Positions 47,526 through 57,542 of a DNA stretch of 64,000 nt are shown one piece after another. The notes beneath the pieces are model-generated. The model ran no database searches. It was not told the DNA's origin and saw only the letters and a list, made by a program, of their open reading frames with translations. The position numbers and the translations under genes are program-made. The stretch lies in contig CM060069.1 of the NCBI GenBank assembly GCA_030533445.1, positions 3,005,256 to 3,069,255 of the forward strand, written 5' to 3'. The stretch is from Cyprinodon diabolis. Lineage: Eukaryota > Chordata > Actinopteri > Cyprinodontiformes > Cyprinodontidae. Numbering within the stretch: position 1 is the stretch's first letter; each line of letters begins with the position of its first letter.

Positions 47526-49964
47526 ATGGGAACCAATATGAGCAAACAACAGTCTGACGGGCTGACGCCAGCCAAATTGGTAATAAGCACACACCCATCC
47601 AATAAACGCAAAATTCAAAAATGCATGACCAAATGGCATAAGATGACATCTGGAAAAAATCGTTGGCCTAAAGAAGGCAGCTTTGATCCTTCATGCTGTG
47701 AGGAAGTTGAAGAAAGATTGAGAGATAAAGATAAAAAACGGGACCGAATGCTTTTGCATAAAAAACAGAGGCATGCTGAACAGAGAGATATCCTGCAATA
47801 TTTCAAAGTAGAACACCAAAAGAGCCCAACAGCCCCTGAGTACATTGATCATAAGCCACCACCTTATCACCCTAGCGCAGCAGGTCAGTACCCAGTTGTG
47901 ATAAAGTCAGGTAGCAAGGGAAAGATTACAGGACAACTTAAATTAGTTTTAGAAGAAGAAGAGGAAGAAACAGAAAAAGAAATGAGTAGCACACGGCAGG
48001 GAGAGTATGATTACAGCGGTGACTATGACGGATGGGATAAAACCCCAGAAGTAAGGAGGAAAGCTCCCCATAGCCGTTCCCTACCCCCAGTACGTCGCAG
48101 GCATTCACCATATCAGAAAGGCCCCACATGCCACTCAGAGCCCAGGACCAAGTCATCTTTGAAAAAATCAGCAAAACACTCAGAGCCTGTGACCAAGTTA
48201 GTCTTGGAAGAACCTGCAGAACTGATGGAACAAATAAACAAGGAGGTGGAGGAGCTGACGGAAACATATGTAAAACTCATAGAGAGGGAGAAAAAGTTGG
48301 AAAAAGAAGCACAAATGAGACAACTAAAGAATTTAAAAGAGACATTGAAAAAACGGGACGAAGAATTAGAAAAACATAAAAAAATGGAAACAGAGCAGCT
48401 TATACTACAGGCCCGAGATGACGCCCCAGATCGGGCAAGTCCACGGACTAAGGCCTTGATTGAAGAAACAAAAATAAGAGAGGGAGAAGAGAGGGGAAGT
48501 GAGGAGGAAGCCCTGATAGAGAGTGATGGAGCTGACTGGTCACATGATGAAATGGAAGATGAGGGCTCAGACATGCTGCCGTCAACAAACCCATTCCATA
48601 AGGGGCTTAAGGAGAAAGGCAGGCCAGCGACCAAAGGACGGAAGCCACTCACAGCTGAATGTGACGTGGACCTGCAAATAGAAAAAAACGGCCCTCACTC
48701 AATGGTGACCAGGTACAAAGCACGACAGCAGAAGACAGAACCAGATCAAGAAGGGGCCTATATGGCTCCCCTGCTGTCTAAAGGACCTCATGAAGACAGA
48801 TACGTGCCATGGTCATTTATGGACATGATAACACTTGCTGGAAGGCTGACCCCATTGGCAGATGGTGCTGACAGATGGATAGAAAAGCTGGAAGAAATCA
48901 CTGGAGGCATCAATCTGGCAGCTGGAGACATCAAGGCGCTGCTAATTAAAACAGCAGGACACTCAGCAGCCAGAGAAGTGTTTGACGAAGCCCAGCTTCC
49001 AAGGGTCATGACCTCACACCAGTATGACAAGATACCATTCAACCAAATAAGACCCAAGGAATGGGCAGCCTTAAGGAACAAATACCCCACCTGCAGTGAT
49101 CCAACTAAGCTGAGACAAGAATGCCTAAAGGATGATGAAAGCCCCGCCCAGTTTCTGCACAGGTTCCAACAGAAATGGAAAACAGAGACTGGAAGTGATG
49201 GGAATGAACTGAAAACATCTGGCCCCCTGTTCAGAACCTACATCAGGGAGGCCATGCCCAAAGAAGTGCAAGCCAAACTGGACGGAGTTGTGGGGCTCAT
49301 GAAGATGGACTGGCCTCTGTTCTCTGAGCATGTTATTCACTATGTAAACATGCATCGGGCCGAGAAACGGGCCTTTGAGGACCAAAGCAAGATGCTGGCC
49401 ACCAAGTTAACCCAACTGCAGATTGGGGAATTGTCCAAAGCAAAGAAAGAGAAAGAGAAGCCCAAGCATCAAGCTGCACTGACTGTGGTGGCCACACCCC
49501 CAACCGAGGGAGCACAAACAGGGGAGGCAGTGGTACAAGCACCAGTAGTGTCTCCTGTTATTCCTCCACCCACACAGCAGATGCAGTATCCAGCAGCGAC
49601 ACTCGTGGGAGGAGCCCTGCCACAGCAGACCAAACCCCAACCAGTCCCTCCTATTCATGTGCATCTAAACCAAGGAGGAGGTCCCCAACAAGCAACGTTC
49701 GGAAGGGGACGAGGGGGGCCACCCATGCGGGGAAGATGGAGGGGCCCACAAGGAGCCCCAAGAAGGCCCCCTCAAGGCCAATACCAGCAGATGCCACAAG
49801 CAGGTCCAGACATGGGACAACAGCGAGTGAGAATGCAATGCTGGGGATGTGGACAAATTGGACACATGCAAAGAGACTGCCCCACTAACCCATGGATGGG
49901 ACCCCAGCCCCCTACTGCTGGACCAGCCATCTATGGAACGGGACAAGACATGTACTGGCTATAG
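47526..49964 (+). CDS. gag: ERV Gag polyprotein
   Basis: 812 aa. The start is GCCATGG in good context, and MGTN allows N-myristoylation, which would direct matrix to the plasma membrane. The matrix-like part contains KNRWPKEGSFDP. Residues about 250-300 are a charged coiled coil. The capsid region (about 420-620) carries a major homology segment, QECLKDDESPAQFLHRF. The end is Pro/Gly/Arg-rich with one CCHC knuckle (CWGCGQIGHMQRDC) for RNA packaging. The frame stops at UAG 49962-49964 and pol continues in the same frame. Confidence 0.93.
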   Translation: MGTNMSKQQSDGLTPAKLVISTHPSNKRKIQKCMTKWHKMTSGKNRWPKEGSFDPSCCEEVEERLRDKDKKRDRMLLHKKQRHAEQRDILQYFKVEHQKSPTAPEYIDHKPPPYHPSAAGQYPVVIKSGSKGKITGQLKLVLEEEEEETEKEMSSTRQGEYDYSGDYDGWDKTPEVRRKAPHSRSLPPVRRRHSPYQKGPTCHSEPRTKSSLKKSAKHSEPVTKLVLEEPAELMEQINKEVEELTETYVKLIEREKKLEKEAQMRQLKNLKETLKKRDEELEKHKKMETEQLILQARDDAPDRASPRTKALIEETKIREGEERGSEEEALIESDGADWSHDEMEDEGSDMLPSTNPFHKGLKEKGRPATKGRKPLTAECDVDLQIEKNGPHSMVTRYKARQQKTEPDQEGAYMAPLLSKGPHEDRYVPWSFMDMITLAGRLTPLADGADRWIEKLEEITGGINLAAGDIKALLIKTAGHSAAREVFDEAQLPRVMTSHQYDKIPFNQIRPKEWAALRNKYPTCSDPTKLRQECLKDDESPAQFLHRFQQKWKTETGSDGNELKTSGPLFRTYIREAMPKEVQAKLDGVVGLMKMDWPLFSEHVIHYVNMHRAEKRAFEDQSKMLATKLTQLQIGELSKAKKEKEKPKHQAALTVVATPPTEGAQTGEAVVQAPVVSPVIPPPTQQMQYPAATLVGGALPQQTKPQPVPPIHVHLNQGGGPQQATFGRGRGGPPMRGRWRGPQGAPRRPPQGQYQQMPQAGPDMGQQRVRMQCWGCGQIGHMQRDCPTNPWMGPQPPTAGPAIYGTGQDMYWL

Positions 49965-52900
49965 GGGTGCCCAGAGAAACCTGATGGAGAGGCCATTCTA
50001 CCTGTATTAACCCAACGTCCACAAACAGAACCCACCTTTGATGTCACAATATATGACAGCCATCATCGCTTCATGATTGATACAGGAGCGGCCTACTCCT
50101 GTATAGGAAAAAGTGGAATTGGCCTGCCTCTCTCAGCATCAAAGATTCGAACAGTAGGTTTCTCTGGGAAGACCCAAATAATACCCATGACTAGGCCAGT
50201 TCCCATGATCATAGGTGAAAAGACTGTGTATGCACCACTACTTTTCTCAGAAGATACGCCCATAAATCTGCTGGGTAGAGATGTGCTGTGCCAGCACAAT
50301 GCAAAAATTAAATGTACCCCTAATGGAATTTCTTTTGAAGCAACAGACAAGAATGAAGCCTACATGATGCCACTGGGCCTGCAAACAACCCCCCAGATAA
50401 CAAGTCATGAGCCAGAAGACCAAGTATTTTGGCTGAAACTCACATCACCAACCTCGTTCCTCCAACTGGAGTGGGAAACATGGAGACCCCTGATAATGAA
50501 TCACTACGAGAAACCTAAAGAACCTTTTCTTCCTCTCCATTGTACCATGTTTTATGACAAAGGCAAAACACATGAAGACTACGAGAAAAGCTGGGATGAA
50601 GACATAAACAACAAAACAACTGTCATCCAGTATGCTGACATAGTGGTTGGACCACAAGGAGCTGCAGCTGTTGTCACATTTCCTGATAAAGATGTAGCAG
50701 AATGGTTCCAGGTAACCAACTCAGCACCACATGTCACATTACTGATTGCAGACGAGTATGAGTCACATGATCTAGGACCCATGGTTCAAGAAGCCAAGCA
50801 AGTCACCGAATGGATTGCTACAGCATGGGACTGCATTAGCATGTCAAAAGATGGACTGTTTTTCAAGATCTCATATTCACAAGCTGATGAAGTAATTGCA
50901 GAACACATTAAAGTTCCTGGGAAAAGACAAATGGCAGTGGCGGCAGAACATGAATCCCTATTAGAACAAGTCCCAGAGCAGGTATGGTCTAAAAGTAAGA
51001 CAGATGTAGGATTAGTGAAATCAGCAGACCCTATTAAATTCACCATTAAACCAAATGCTAAATTGCCCTTCCAAAGACAGTACCCACTTAAACGAGAGGC
51101 AGTAGAAGGAATACAGCCTATCATGACAGGATTAGAAACAGCAGGAGTTCTTAAACCAACAATAAGCCCCTGTAACACCCCAATTTTTCCCATTAGAAAG
51201 CCCAACAGTAATGACTATAGATTAGTCCATGATCTAAGATTGATTAATGCTATTGTAGCAGAAGAGATACCAGTAGTGCCCGACCCACACACACTGCTGA
51301 GTAATATACCCCCAGGTACCAAATGGTTTACTGTGATTGATCTGTGTTCAGCATTTTTCAGTGTACCGGTCCATCCAGATTCCCAGTATTTGTTTGCATT
51401 TACGTACAAAGGCCAACAATATACATATTCGCGATTACCACAGGGTTTCGTACACTCACCATCAATTTTCAATCGTGTACTGGCAAATGACTTAAATCAC
51501 CTTGACATACCATCTACAATGTTGATGTATGTTGATGATATTCTGATTTGTTCTGTTTCTAAAGAGCAGTGTGAGAGTGACTCCATTACAGTGTTGACTG
51601 CTTTGGCAGAAGGAGGACACAAAGTAAGTAAACAAAAATTGCAATTCTGCCAGCAAACAGTGGAGTATCTCGGAAGGCAACTTAGTGGGGACAAGAGGTG
51701 TATTGCACCGTCCCAACTGGAAGCCATAACCCAAATGCCCAAACCTCAGACTGTTGGTCACATGTTGTCTTTCCTTGGCATGGCAGGTTACAGCAGACCG
51801 TGGGTGTGTGATTATGCCATCAAAACGGCTCCACTGAGAGCAATGATTAAAGCCGCAGGTCAAGGACACCAGTTGGCTCAATTACAATGGACAGATGAGG
51901 CAGAGGCTGCGTTCCAGCTGCTGAAACAAGATCTCCAAACTGCTCCTGCTCTGGCCAATCCAGATTATGGCAAACCATTCCATCTCTATGTGGCTGAGCG
52001 ACAAGGGTATGCATGTGCAGTATTGATGCAAGACACCCCAACAGGTAAACAGCCAATTTCTTATTACAGCACAAAATTAGATGGTGTCGAAGAAGGTCTG
52101 CCTCCCTGCTACCAGGGTTTGGCAGCAGCAGCCTTCGCCTACAAAAAGGCCTCAGTTATTACTATGGGCCACTCTGTTATTCTGTACACATCACATCAAT
52201 TACATGCACTGCTCACCAGTCCACGCTTTGTGATAACCCAAGCTCGTCGAACAGGTTATGAAGTTCTGCTTTCAGGACCTGATTTAACAATACAACGTTG
52301 TACCACCATTAACCCAGCCACAAGAATGGTATTGCCCACTGAAGGTGAGCCCCATGATTGTCTCCAGGAGACTGACACCTTCATGAAGGTAAGGGAGGAC
52401 TTATACAATCCTCCAATCCCATCTGATCTGACTCTGTTCGTAGACGGATCATGCGTCAGAGTTGAAACAGGGAATAGAGCTGGATATGGAATAGTCCAAC
52501 TTAACCCCGATGGGACCTTTACCAGGGTAGAATCAATGAGCCTAGATCAACCTTGCTCTGCCCAATTGGCAGAGATAAAAGCATTAACAGCTGCATGTAA
52601 ATTGGCTACTGGTAAAAGAGTGACAATCTATACTGACAGTGCTTATGGGTACGGGGTATGCCATATAAACGCTAGCATCTGGAAACAACGAGGTTTTGTT
52701 AGAACAGATGGCACCCCAGTGACACATGGGCAAGCAGTAGTAGAGTTAATAAAAGCTATGCAACTTCCATCTGCGTTAGCTATTGTAAAATGTGCAGCTC
52801 ATCAGACAGCAAAAACACCTATTGCCATGGGAAATAACTTAGCAGATGAGGCAGCTAAAGAAGCCACAGGTTCAGCAGTGCAGGGACCAATGGTCCACGT

Positions 52901-54413
52901 AGCTGAGTGCGAACCCATTACTAATTTGGCCTCCTTAATAGAAGCCCAAAATAACGTATCTGAAGCAGAGAAACGCCTATGGGTACAAAGGGGGGCGGCT
53001 CGGTTAACACACCCCCACGTTGGATTGTGGCGTAGTTCTCGAGGACATTTTGTACTACCTTTGTCCTTATTACCGACAGCCATTAAAATAATGCATGGAC
53101 CTGATCATTGTTCACGAGCCCAAGTTGTTCAAAAGTTACAGGCAGTTTGGTGGTCACCTTATATGACACCTATGGTAGACAGAGAACTGGCCTTATGTCC
53201 ACATTGCCCTAAGTACAATGTGCGTAAAATGTTTACTCAACCCTTAGCACATATCCCTATGCCAGACGGTCCGTTCCGCCATCTGATGATGGATTACGTA
53301 GACATGATAACTCGGGTTCAGGGAAAGAGGTACATGTTGGTGGTTGTTTGTAGGTTTAGCAGATGGGTAGAAGCATGTCCCACTGCTCATAATGACCACA
53401 AAGCAGCAGCACGGTTTTTGTGTAAAGAAGTTTTTCCCAGATTTGGCATGCCTGACACAATATCATCTGATAACGGACCACATTTTGTTTCACAGGTGAT
53501 CCAGCAAATGTTTAAACTGTTGTGCATAAAACAAAAGTTTGGTTGTGTGTATCATCCCCAGTCACAGGGATCCGTGGAACGAGCTAACGGGATCCTGAAA
53601 TCGAAGATTGCTAAGATAATAGCTGACAGCAACAACCGTTTGACTTGGGTGGACGCCTTGCCTGTTGCATTAATGGCAATGCGTTCTCAAACTAACCGCA
53701 TAACCCATCTTACTCCTCATGAAATGCTTACAGGTCGACCAATGCCTCTCCCACAGGTTCGAGGACCCCAGCTGGCGGAGATTTCCCTAGCACAGCTTGA
53801 GCGTGAAATGGGGGACTATCTCAGGTCCTTAACCCGCATTCACAGGCTTATATTTCAACAGGTGACAGCAGCTCACAGCCGAGACGAGACACACATTCCA
53901 GTGGACGTCAGGGACGTTCAAGTTGGTGACAGTGTGTTCATACAATTCTTTAGACGTCAGTGGAACGAGCCTCGTAGGGAAGGCCCTTTCAAAGTTGTGC
54001 TTACCACTCCCACTATCCTGAAAGTCGAAGGTAAGCCCTTCTGGTTTCACAAAAACCACTGCACCAGGCATCGGCCTCCAGACCCACCTGGACTCGATCC
54101 AGGACCGACGGGCTCTGCGCATGCTGACAGGGCAGCAACAAGTCTCCCTCCGCAGCACCCCTCCACTAGCTCACAAACTTTAGATGTTGCACCGGTGTCG
54201 GGCACTGATGCATCCCCACTCCCCTCAACGTCAGGCGTCCAAAGATGTTCGGCCCGCTTGGCAGCTCGCCAATCGCCAGGGTCAGGGGACTCTGAGGATG
54301 ACAGTGTTCATTCTTATGCTTCCCATCCACCTTCTGATTCTGGTGGCAATGATGATGATCCTTCTGCCGCTGAGACTTCTTCTGGGTCTCACCCAGATCC
54401 ATCCGTCGCTTAG
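49965..54413 (+). CDS. pol: ERV Pol (PR, 2H-like domain, RT, RNase H, IN), made by UAG readthrough
   Basis: The frame is open from the gag UAG for 1482 codons, in phase with gag. Protease: DTGA at 50079 and NLLGRDVL. An added region of roughly 220 residues follows, with HCTM (H at 50538-50540) and HVTL (H at 50730-50732), 64 residues apart; this resembles a 2H phosphoesterase. RT: LVHDLRLIN, FTVIDLCSAFFSV, LPQGF and YVDD at 51528. RNase H: FVDGSC, QLAEIKAL, IYTDSAYG. Integrase: HCSRAQVV...CPHC finger, then D at 53292, D in SSDNGPHF and E in GSVERANG. The C-terminus is an acidic Ser/Pro tail. No stop or frameshift interrupts it. Confidence 0.93.
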   Translation, partial: GCPEKPDGEAILPVLTQRPQTEPTFDVTIYDSHHRFMIDTGAAYSCIGKSGIGLPLSASKIRTVGFSGKTQIIPMTRPVPMIIGEKTVYAPLLFSEDTPINLLGRDVLCQHNAKIKCTPNGISFEATDKNEAYMMPLGLQTTPQITSHEPEDQVFWLKLTSPTSFLQLEWETWRPLIMNHYEKPKEPFLPLHCTMFYDKGKTHEDYEKSWDEDINNKTTVIQYADIVVGPQGAAAVVTFPDKDVAEWFQVTNSAPHVTLLIADEYESHDLGPMVQEAKQVTEWIATAWDCISMSKDGLFFKISYSQADEVIAEHIKVPGKRQMAVAAEHESLLEQVPEQVWSKSKTDVGLVKSADPIKFTIKPNAKLPFQRQYPLKREAVEGIQPIMTGLETAGVLKPTISPCNTPIFPIRKPNSNDYRLVHDLRLINAIVAEEIPVVPDPHTLLSNIPPGTKWFTVIDLCSAFFSVPVHPDSQYLFAFTYKGQQYTYSRLPQGFVHSPSIFNRVLANDLNHLDIPSTMLMYVDDILICSVSKEQCESDSITVLTALAEGGHKVSKQKLQFCQQTVEYLGRQLSGDKRCIAPSQLEAITQMPKPQTVGHMLSFLGMAGYSRPWVCDYAIKTAPLRAMIKAAGQGHQLAQLQWTDEAEAAFQLLKQDLQTAPALANPDYGKPFHLYVAERQGYACAVLMQDTPTGKQPISYYSTKLDGVEEGLPPCYQGLAAAAFAYKKASVITMGHSVILYTSHQLHALLTSPRFVITQARRTGYEVLLSGPDLTIQRCTTINPATRMVLPTEGEPHDCLQETDTFMKVREDLYNPPIPSDLTLFVDGSCVRVETGNRAGYGIVQLNPDGTFTRVESMSLDQPCSAQLAEIKALTAACKLATGKRVTIYTDSAYGYGVCHINASIWKQRGFVRTDGTPVTHGQAVVELIKAMQLPSALAIVKCAAHQTAKTPIAMGNNLADEAAKEATGSAVQGPMVHVAECEPITNLASLIEAQNNVSEAEKRLWVQRGAARLTHPHVGLWRSSRGHFVLPLSLLPTAIKIMHGPDHCSRAQVVQKLQAVWWSPYMTPMVDRELALCPHCPKYNVRKMFTQPLAHIPMPDGPFRHLMMDYVDMITRVQGKRYMLVVVCRFSRWVEACPTAHNDHKAAARFLCKEVFPRFGMPDTISSDNGPHFVSQVIQQMFKLLCIKQKFGCVYHPQSQGSVERANGILKSKIAKIIADSNNRLTWVDALPVALMAMRSQTNRITHLTPHEMLTGRPMPLPQVRGPQLAEISLAQLEREMGDYLRSLTRIHRLIFQQVTAAHSRDETHIPVDVRDVQVGDSVFIQFFRRQWNEPRREGPFKVVLTTPTILKVEGKPFWFHKNHCTRHRPPDPPGLDPGPTGSAHADRAATSLPPQHPSTSSQTLDVAPVSGTDASPLPSTSGVQRCSARLAARQSPGSGDSEDDSVHSYASHPPSDSGGNDDDPSAAETSSGSHPDPSVA

Positions 54414-54470
54414 GCACTGGACGAACTTCTTTCTTCTGACCTACCAGATGTTGGTGGAGTCCTGTCCCCT

Positions 54471-54536
54471 TCATATCCCTCACCTGCACCTTCCCCTTTC
54501 TTCCCCTCCCTTTCCCCTTCCTCCTCCGAACCAAGT
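54471..54536 (+). promoter_or_regulatory. Putative env splice acceptor with long pyrimidine tract
   Basis: About 55 bases of nearly unbroken C/T end in GAACCAAG near 54535, some 57 bp upstream of the env ATG and after the pol stop. It fits the 3' splice site of a singly spliced env mRNA. Confidence 0.6.
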
Positions 54537-54591
54537 GGGCCGCCGATCCACTCGGTCCCGCCCACCCCATCGCCGTCTGGGCATCTCCCGT

Positions 54592-56487
54592 ATGCGCCTT
54601 CTTCAGACTTTGATTAACTTTCTTGTTGTGTTAACCCTTTGTGGGCTAACAAGGGGGGATCTTATGAAAATTAATACTAACAGTTCACACACACAGTTAA
54701 TGTGTCACACACAAACATGTGCACTAGCAATGGTAACACTAGCTACTAACCAAGGGGTAATCAATAATAATGATGGAGAAAATTTATCACTAATGCATGT
54801 GCAAATCAAAGGATATGATTATGTAATGTCTGAAGAAATTTTAGGTAACTCAATGGGGAAACATTGGCTTGGAGTTCCACAAAGCATGGACTGCCGTGAG
54901 GATGGGATGGTGATCATTGAGGTAAGATGCAAAATGAACATATGCCAAAACACATTAACAGAGCAGGTAATGACGGTAGGGAAAGCGCATAGAATGGTAA
55001 AATTGGTAAACAAAAGGCAGAAAAGAGATCTAGACAAATTAAAGACTGCACACTGGGAAACCAATATGTTCCAACAATGGATTCAGTACTCTGTCCAGGC
55101 AATGTTCAAAGCCAAAAAGCGCCCTAAAGATGATTGTATAGCCTGCTATAATGCTAAAAAATTACCAGCCCTTCAGATTATTCCTGGAAGTAAAATAGGC
55201 GACTGCCCAGATGTAACGGAGTGCTTTGCTCATTGTGCCATGCAGATGGCCGGAGGTCTTGCATCATTATCAAAAGACCACACAATATGCCCCAGAGCGC
55301 TGAACTCCTCAATAAATGATGTAATGAGCACTTTCTCCCTTCCACCAGTAGTACAAAAAACGGCTGAACTGATTTTTCCGTTTTGTATAGCCCGAGGGAA
55401 AGAACTGGAAACAGTGACTAATAGATCCTCTAGACAGATGTGGACAACGGATAGACTGGTTACATGTAGTAATAGGACATGGTACCCACCAACAGCAGAA
55501 GGGAACCTCACCTACCACATTAAGTTTTGTCAAACGAGTCCCAATGCCACCATACGCTGTGAACAAGTAGTACCAGATGGGGGACATGTCATCTATGAGT
55601 TCCAACCTTCAAGTGTATCTCAGTATCGAATACTGAGCCTGGCAAGGGGATCTGTCCCCTTAGGTGACATTTTTTGGATGTGCCATAATGAGACACAAAT
55701 GTTGGCCACATTACCCCCACAGTGGGAAGGCATCTGTGCACCAGTAATGCTGACAGGACAACTAAAGTTAATAGCAAATGACCCAATAGGTATCAATGTA
55801 ACATCTAACGAAATAACCAATCGCGTTAAGAGAAGTACCCCCGCTAAACACGAGTGGAAAACATCAGATGAGGTATATATCACATGGGATCAGATCCCAT
55901 GTGGAGTACCTGAAGAACAGGTTGCCATAGGGAGTGATTGGATAAAAAGCGGAAGAGGGGCTGGTTCAGTACCAATCTACGGATCAATTGTTAATGCACA
56001 GTATATAGCTCGCAATAGCAGGTGGGTAAATCTCTTATGGTATAATCAACAAAGATTTATAAACTTTACAATAAAGGGCCTGGATTTGGTAAAGGAACAA
56101 TTGCATGCAACTTCACTAATGGTTCTACAACATAGGTTCGTGCTAGAATCCCGCATGGCTGGAGACCAAAGAATATGTGATTATATAGGGGAAGATTGTT
56201 GTACTTTAATCCCCATGCACACAGATGTAAATGGTAGCCTCACAGGAGTCCTACAGGAAATGAAACGAATGAGGGATGAACATGTGCTGCAGTCTAATTG
56301 GTTTCACAAGCTTGGAAGGGGAAAATATCTTGAGGCAGCAGGAATGATTCTAGGGGCAGTAATATTGATTATATTGATAGTTATGTGTTGCATCATACCC
56401 CTTGTTCGGGGACTGGTCTCAAGACTTGTTGTAAGTGTAACTGGTCAGTTCCCAGTTGTAGAGATACAATTGGACCAAGCGATATAA
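54592..56487 (+). CDS. env: ERV envelope glycoprotein precursor
   Basis: 631 aa from ATG 54592. Residues about 3-20 form a signal peptide ending near LTRG. The surface part has a CIAC motif (near 55135), a CXXC site of the kind that bonds surface to transmembrane subunits. RVKR at 55822-55833 (residues 411-414) is the likely furin site, and a second basic site KRQKRD lies near 55012-55029. The transmembrane subunit has CX6CC starting at 56176 (residue 529), followed by CTLIP, and a membrane anchor around 56335-56415. This is the gamma-type covalent Env design. The frame is also open 136 codons further upstream, overlapping pol, but that part is Pro-rich and the splice acceptor favours 54592. 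Confidence 0.9.
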   Translation: MRLLQTLINFLVVLTLCGLTRGDLMKINTNSSHTQLMCHTQTCALAMVTLATNQGVINNNDGENLSLMHVQIKGYDYVMSEEILGNSMGKHWLGVPQSMDCREDGMVIIEVRCKMNICQNTLTEQVMTVGKAHRMVKLVNKRQKRDLDKLKTAHWETNMFQQWIQYSVQAMFKAKKRPKDDCIACYNAKKLPALQIIPGSKIGDCPDVTECFAHCAMQMAGGLASLSKDHTICPRALNSSINDVMSTFSLPPVVQKTAELIFPFCIARGKELETVTNRSSRQMWTTDRLVTCSNRTWYPPTAEGNLTYHIKFCQTSPNATIRCEQVVPDGGHVIYEFQPSSVSQYRILSLARGSVPLGDIFWMCHNETQMLATLPPQWEGICAPVMLTGQLKLIANDPIGINVTSNEITNRVKRSTPAKHEWKTSDEVYITWDQIPCGVPEEQVAIGSDWIKSGRGAGSVPIYGSIVNAQYIARNSRWVNLLWYNQQRFINFTIKGLDLVKEQLHATSLMVLQHRFVLESRMAGDQRICDYIGEDCCTLIPMHTDVNGSLTGVLQEMKRMRDEHVLQSNWFHKLGRGKYLEAAGMILGAVILIILIVMCCIIPLVRGLVSRLVVSVTGQFPVVEIQLDQAI

Positions 56488-56679
56488 AACATAACCATGA
56501 TCACCTTCCACCCTCACCAGGTACGTGCATTTCTTTAATAACAACAGTGTATATATGTAAATATTTTGTATTACAAGGACTTATATACTTACTCACGTAG
56601 ACATAGCAACTTGCATGATGAATAATCCATAGATATAAGAGATATTATGCCTTCAGATGATGCCTAAATTTGCCATACT

Positions 56680-56691
56680 ATGTCCCCACAG
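56680..56691 (+). promoter_or_regulatory. Putative accessory-gene splice acceptor
   Basis: TATGTCCCCACAG ends at 56691, 14 bp before the accessory ATG at 56706. Joined to the leader donor near 46217 it would give a separate mRNA for the 3' gene. Confidence 0.5.
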
Positions 56692-56705
56692 GTAGATTAT
56701 TGAAC

Positions 56706-57542
56706 ATGGCAGAGGCTAGTTATGATGAATATGAAGAAAACCAAATGAATTTACGAGCTGCACTGGCGTCGTTAGGCCCGTCACTAGGGGTAGGATGCCC
56801 ATATCTTCCTCCCAGGCACCTACTAGATCCTGCAGAGGGGCCAAGCAGTGCACCTTCGGTTTGGAGCAAACCTATGATGACACCCAGCAGGCAGCCTGAG
56901 GATCAACCAATGATGACACCCAGAAGGCAGCCTGATGATCAACCACCATCACCTACTGGGAAGCCACTGTCCATCTCGTCATCACCGGGGAACCTCAGTA
57001 TCGATTTCGGCCCAACCAGCACCCCTGCCAGTCCTGAGAATCCCAAGGATCGACGACCGCCGTCACCCCGCCAATGTAATTATCCGCCACCACCCCTTAC
57101 AGGCGTACTGGCTATGTTCATGATCGTAGCAGATGACATAAAGCTTGATCTTGCCGAAGCTCATCATGTTGCAAAGTTCTTGGCTCCTCCGCTGGAGTCG
57201 TACGACACCAACAATGACCTCAAGCCTGAAATCACCTCTATGACCACAGCAGTTTATGCCCAATTCATGAAGGGTCTGGTGCACCCCGAGCCACGTCGGT
57301 CCTTTGAACGGATGCGCCGCACCATGTACAAACGCAAAGTAAAGGCTGGGAATCGGCAGTTGACCCGAGACAATCTGGAACTGAGGCAGCAACTTCGGGA
57401 TGCACAGCAGACCATTATCAACCTACAAGAGCAGGTGATGCAGCTGACCGCTGATCTGCAGCGTATGGCTCCGTATACCCAGGGGGGCCCGAACGGAGGG
57501 CAGAATTATGGACAGAATTATGGAGGCCATTATTATTATTAA
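56706..57542 (+). CDS. ERV 3' accessory protein, function unknown
   Basis: 278 aa from MAEASYDEYEE. The frame is open slightly upstream (56670), but the acceptor at 56691 favours this start. It has a Pro/Ser-rich N-terminal half with a 12-residue duplication (MMTPSRQPEDQP and MMTPRRQPDDQP) and a predicted helical middle (LDLAEAHHVAKFL). A basic patch follows (RRSFERMRRTMYKRKVK), then a heptad-like coiled coil (LELRQQLRDAQQTIINLQEQ) and a Gly/Asn/Tyr tail. I recognise no family. Position suggests a regulatory or RNA-binding multimer, but that is inference. Confidence 0.75.
   Translation: MAEASYDEYEENQMNLRAALASLGPSLGVGCPYLPPRHLLDPAEGPSSAPSVWSKPMMTPSRQPEDQPMMTPRRQPDDQPPSPTGKPLSISSSPGNLSIDFGPTSTPASPENPKDRRPPSPRQCNYPPPPLTGVLAMFMIVADDIKLDLAEAHHVAKFLAPPLESYDTNNDLKPEITSMTTAVYAQFMKGLVHPEPRRSFERMRRTMYKRKVKAGNRQLTRDNLELRQQLRDAQQTIINLQEQVMQLTADLQRMAPYTQGGPNGGQNYGQNYGGHYYY

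Noticed and set aside
50370..51020. dUTPase as the identity of the PR-RT insert
   Set aside because: No dUTPase-like motif set was seen, while two HxTx motifs were.
54184..54591. Coding start of env upstream of 54592
   Set aside because: This part overlaps the pol end and the pyrimidine tract. The signal peptide and acceptor point to 54592, so it is kept only as an observation.
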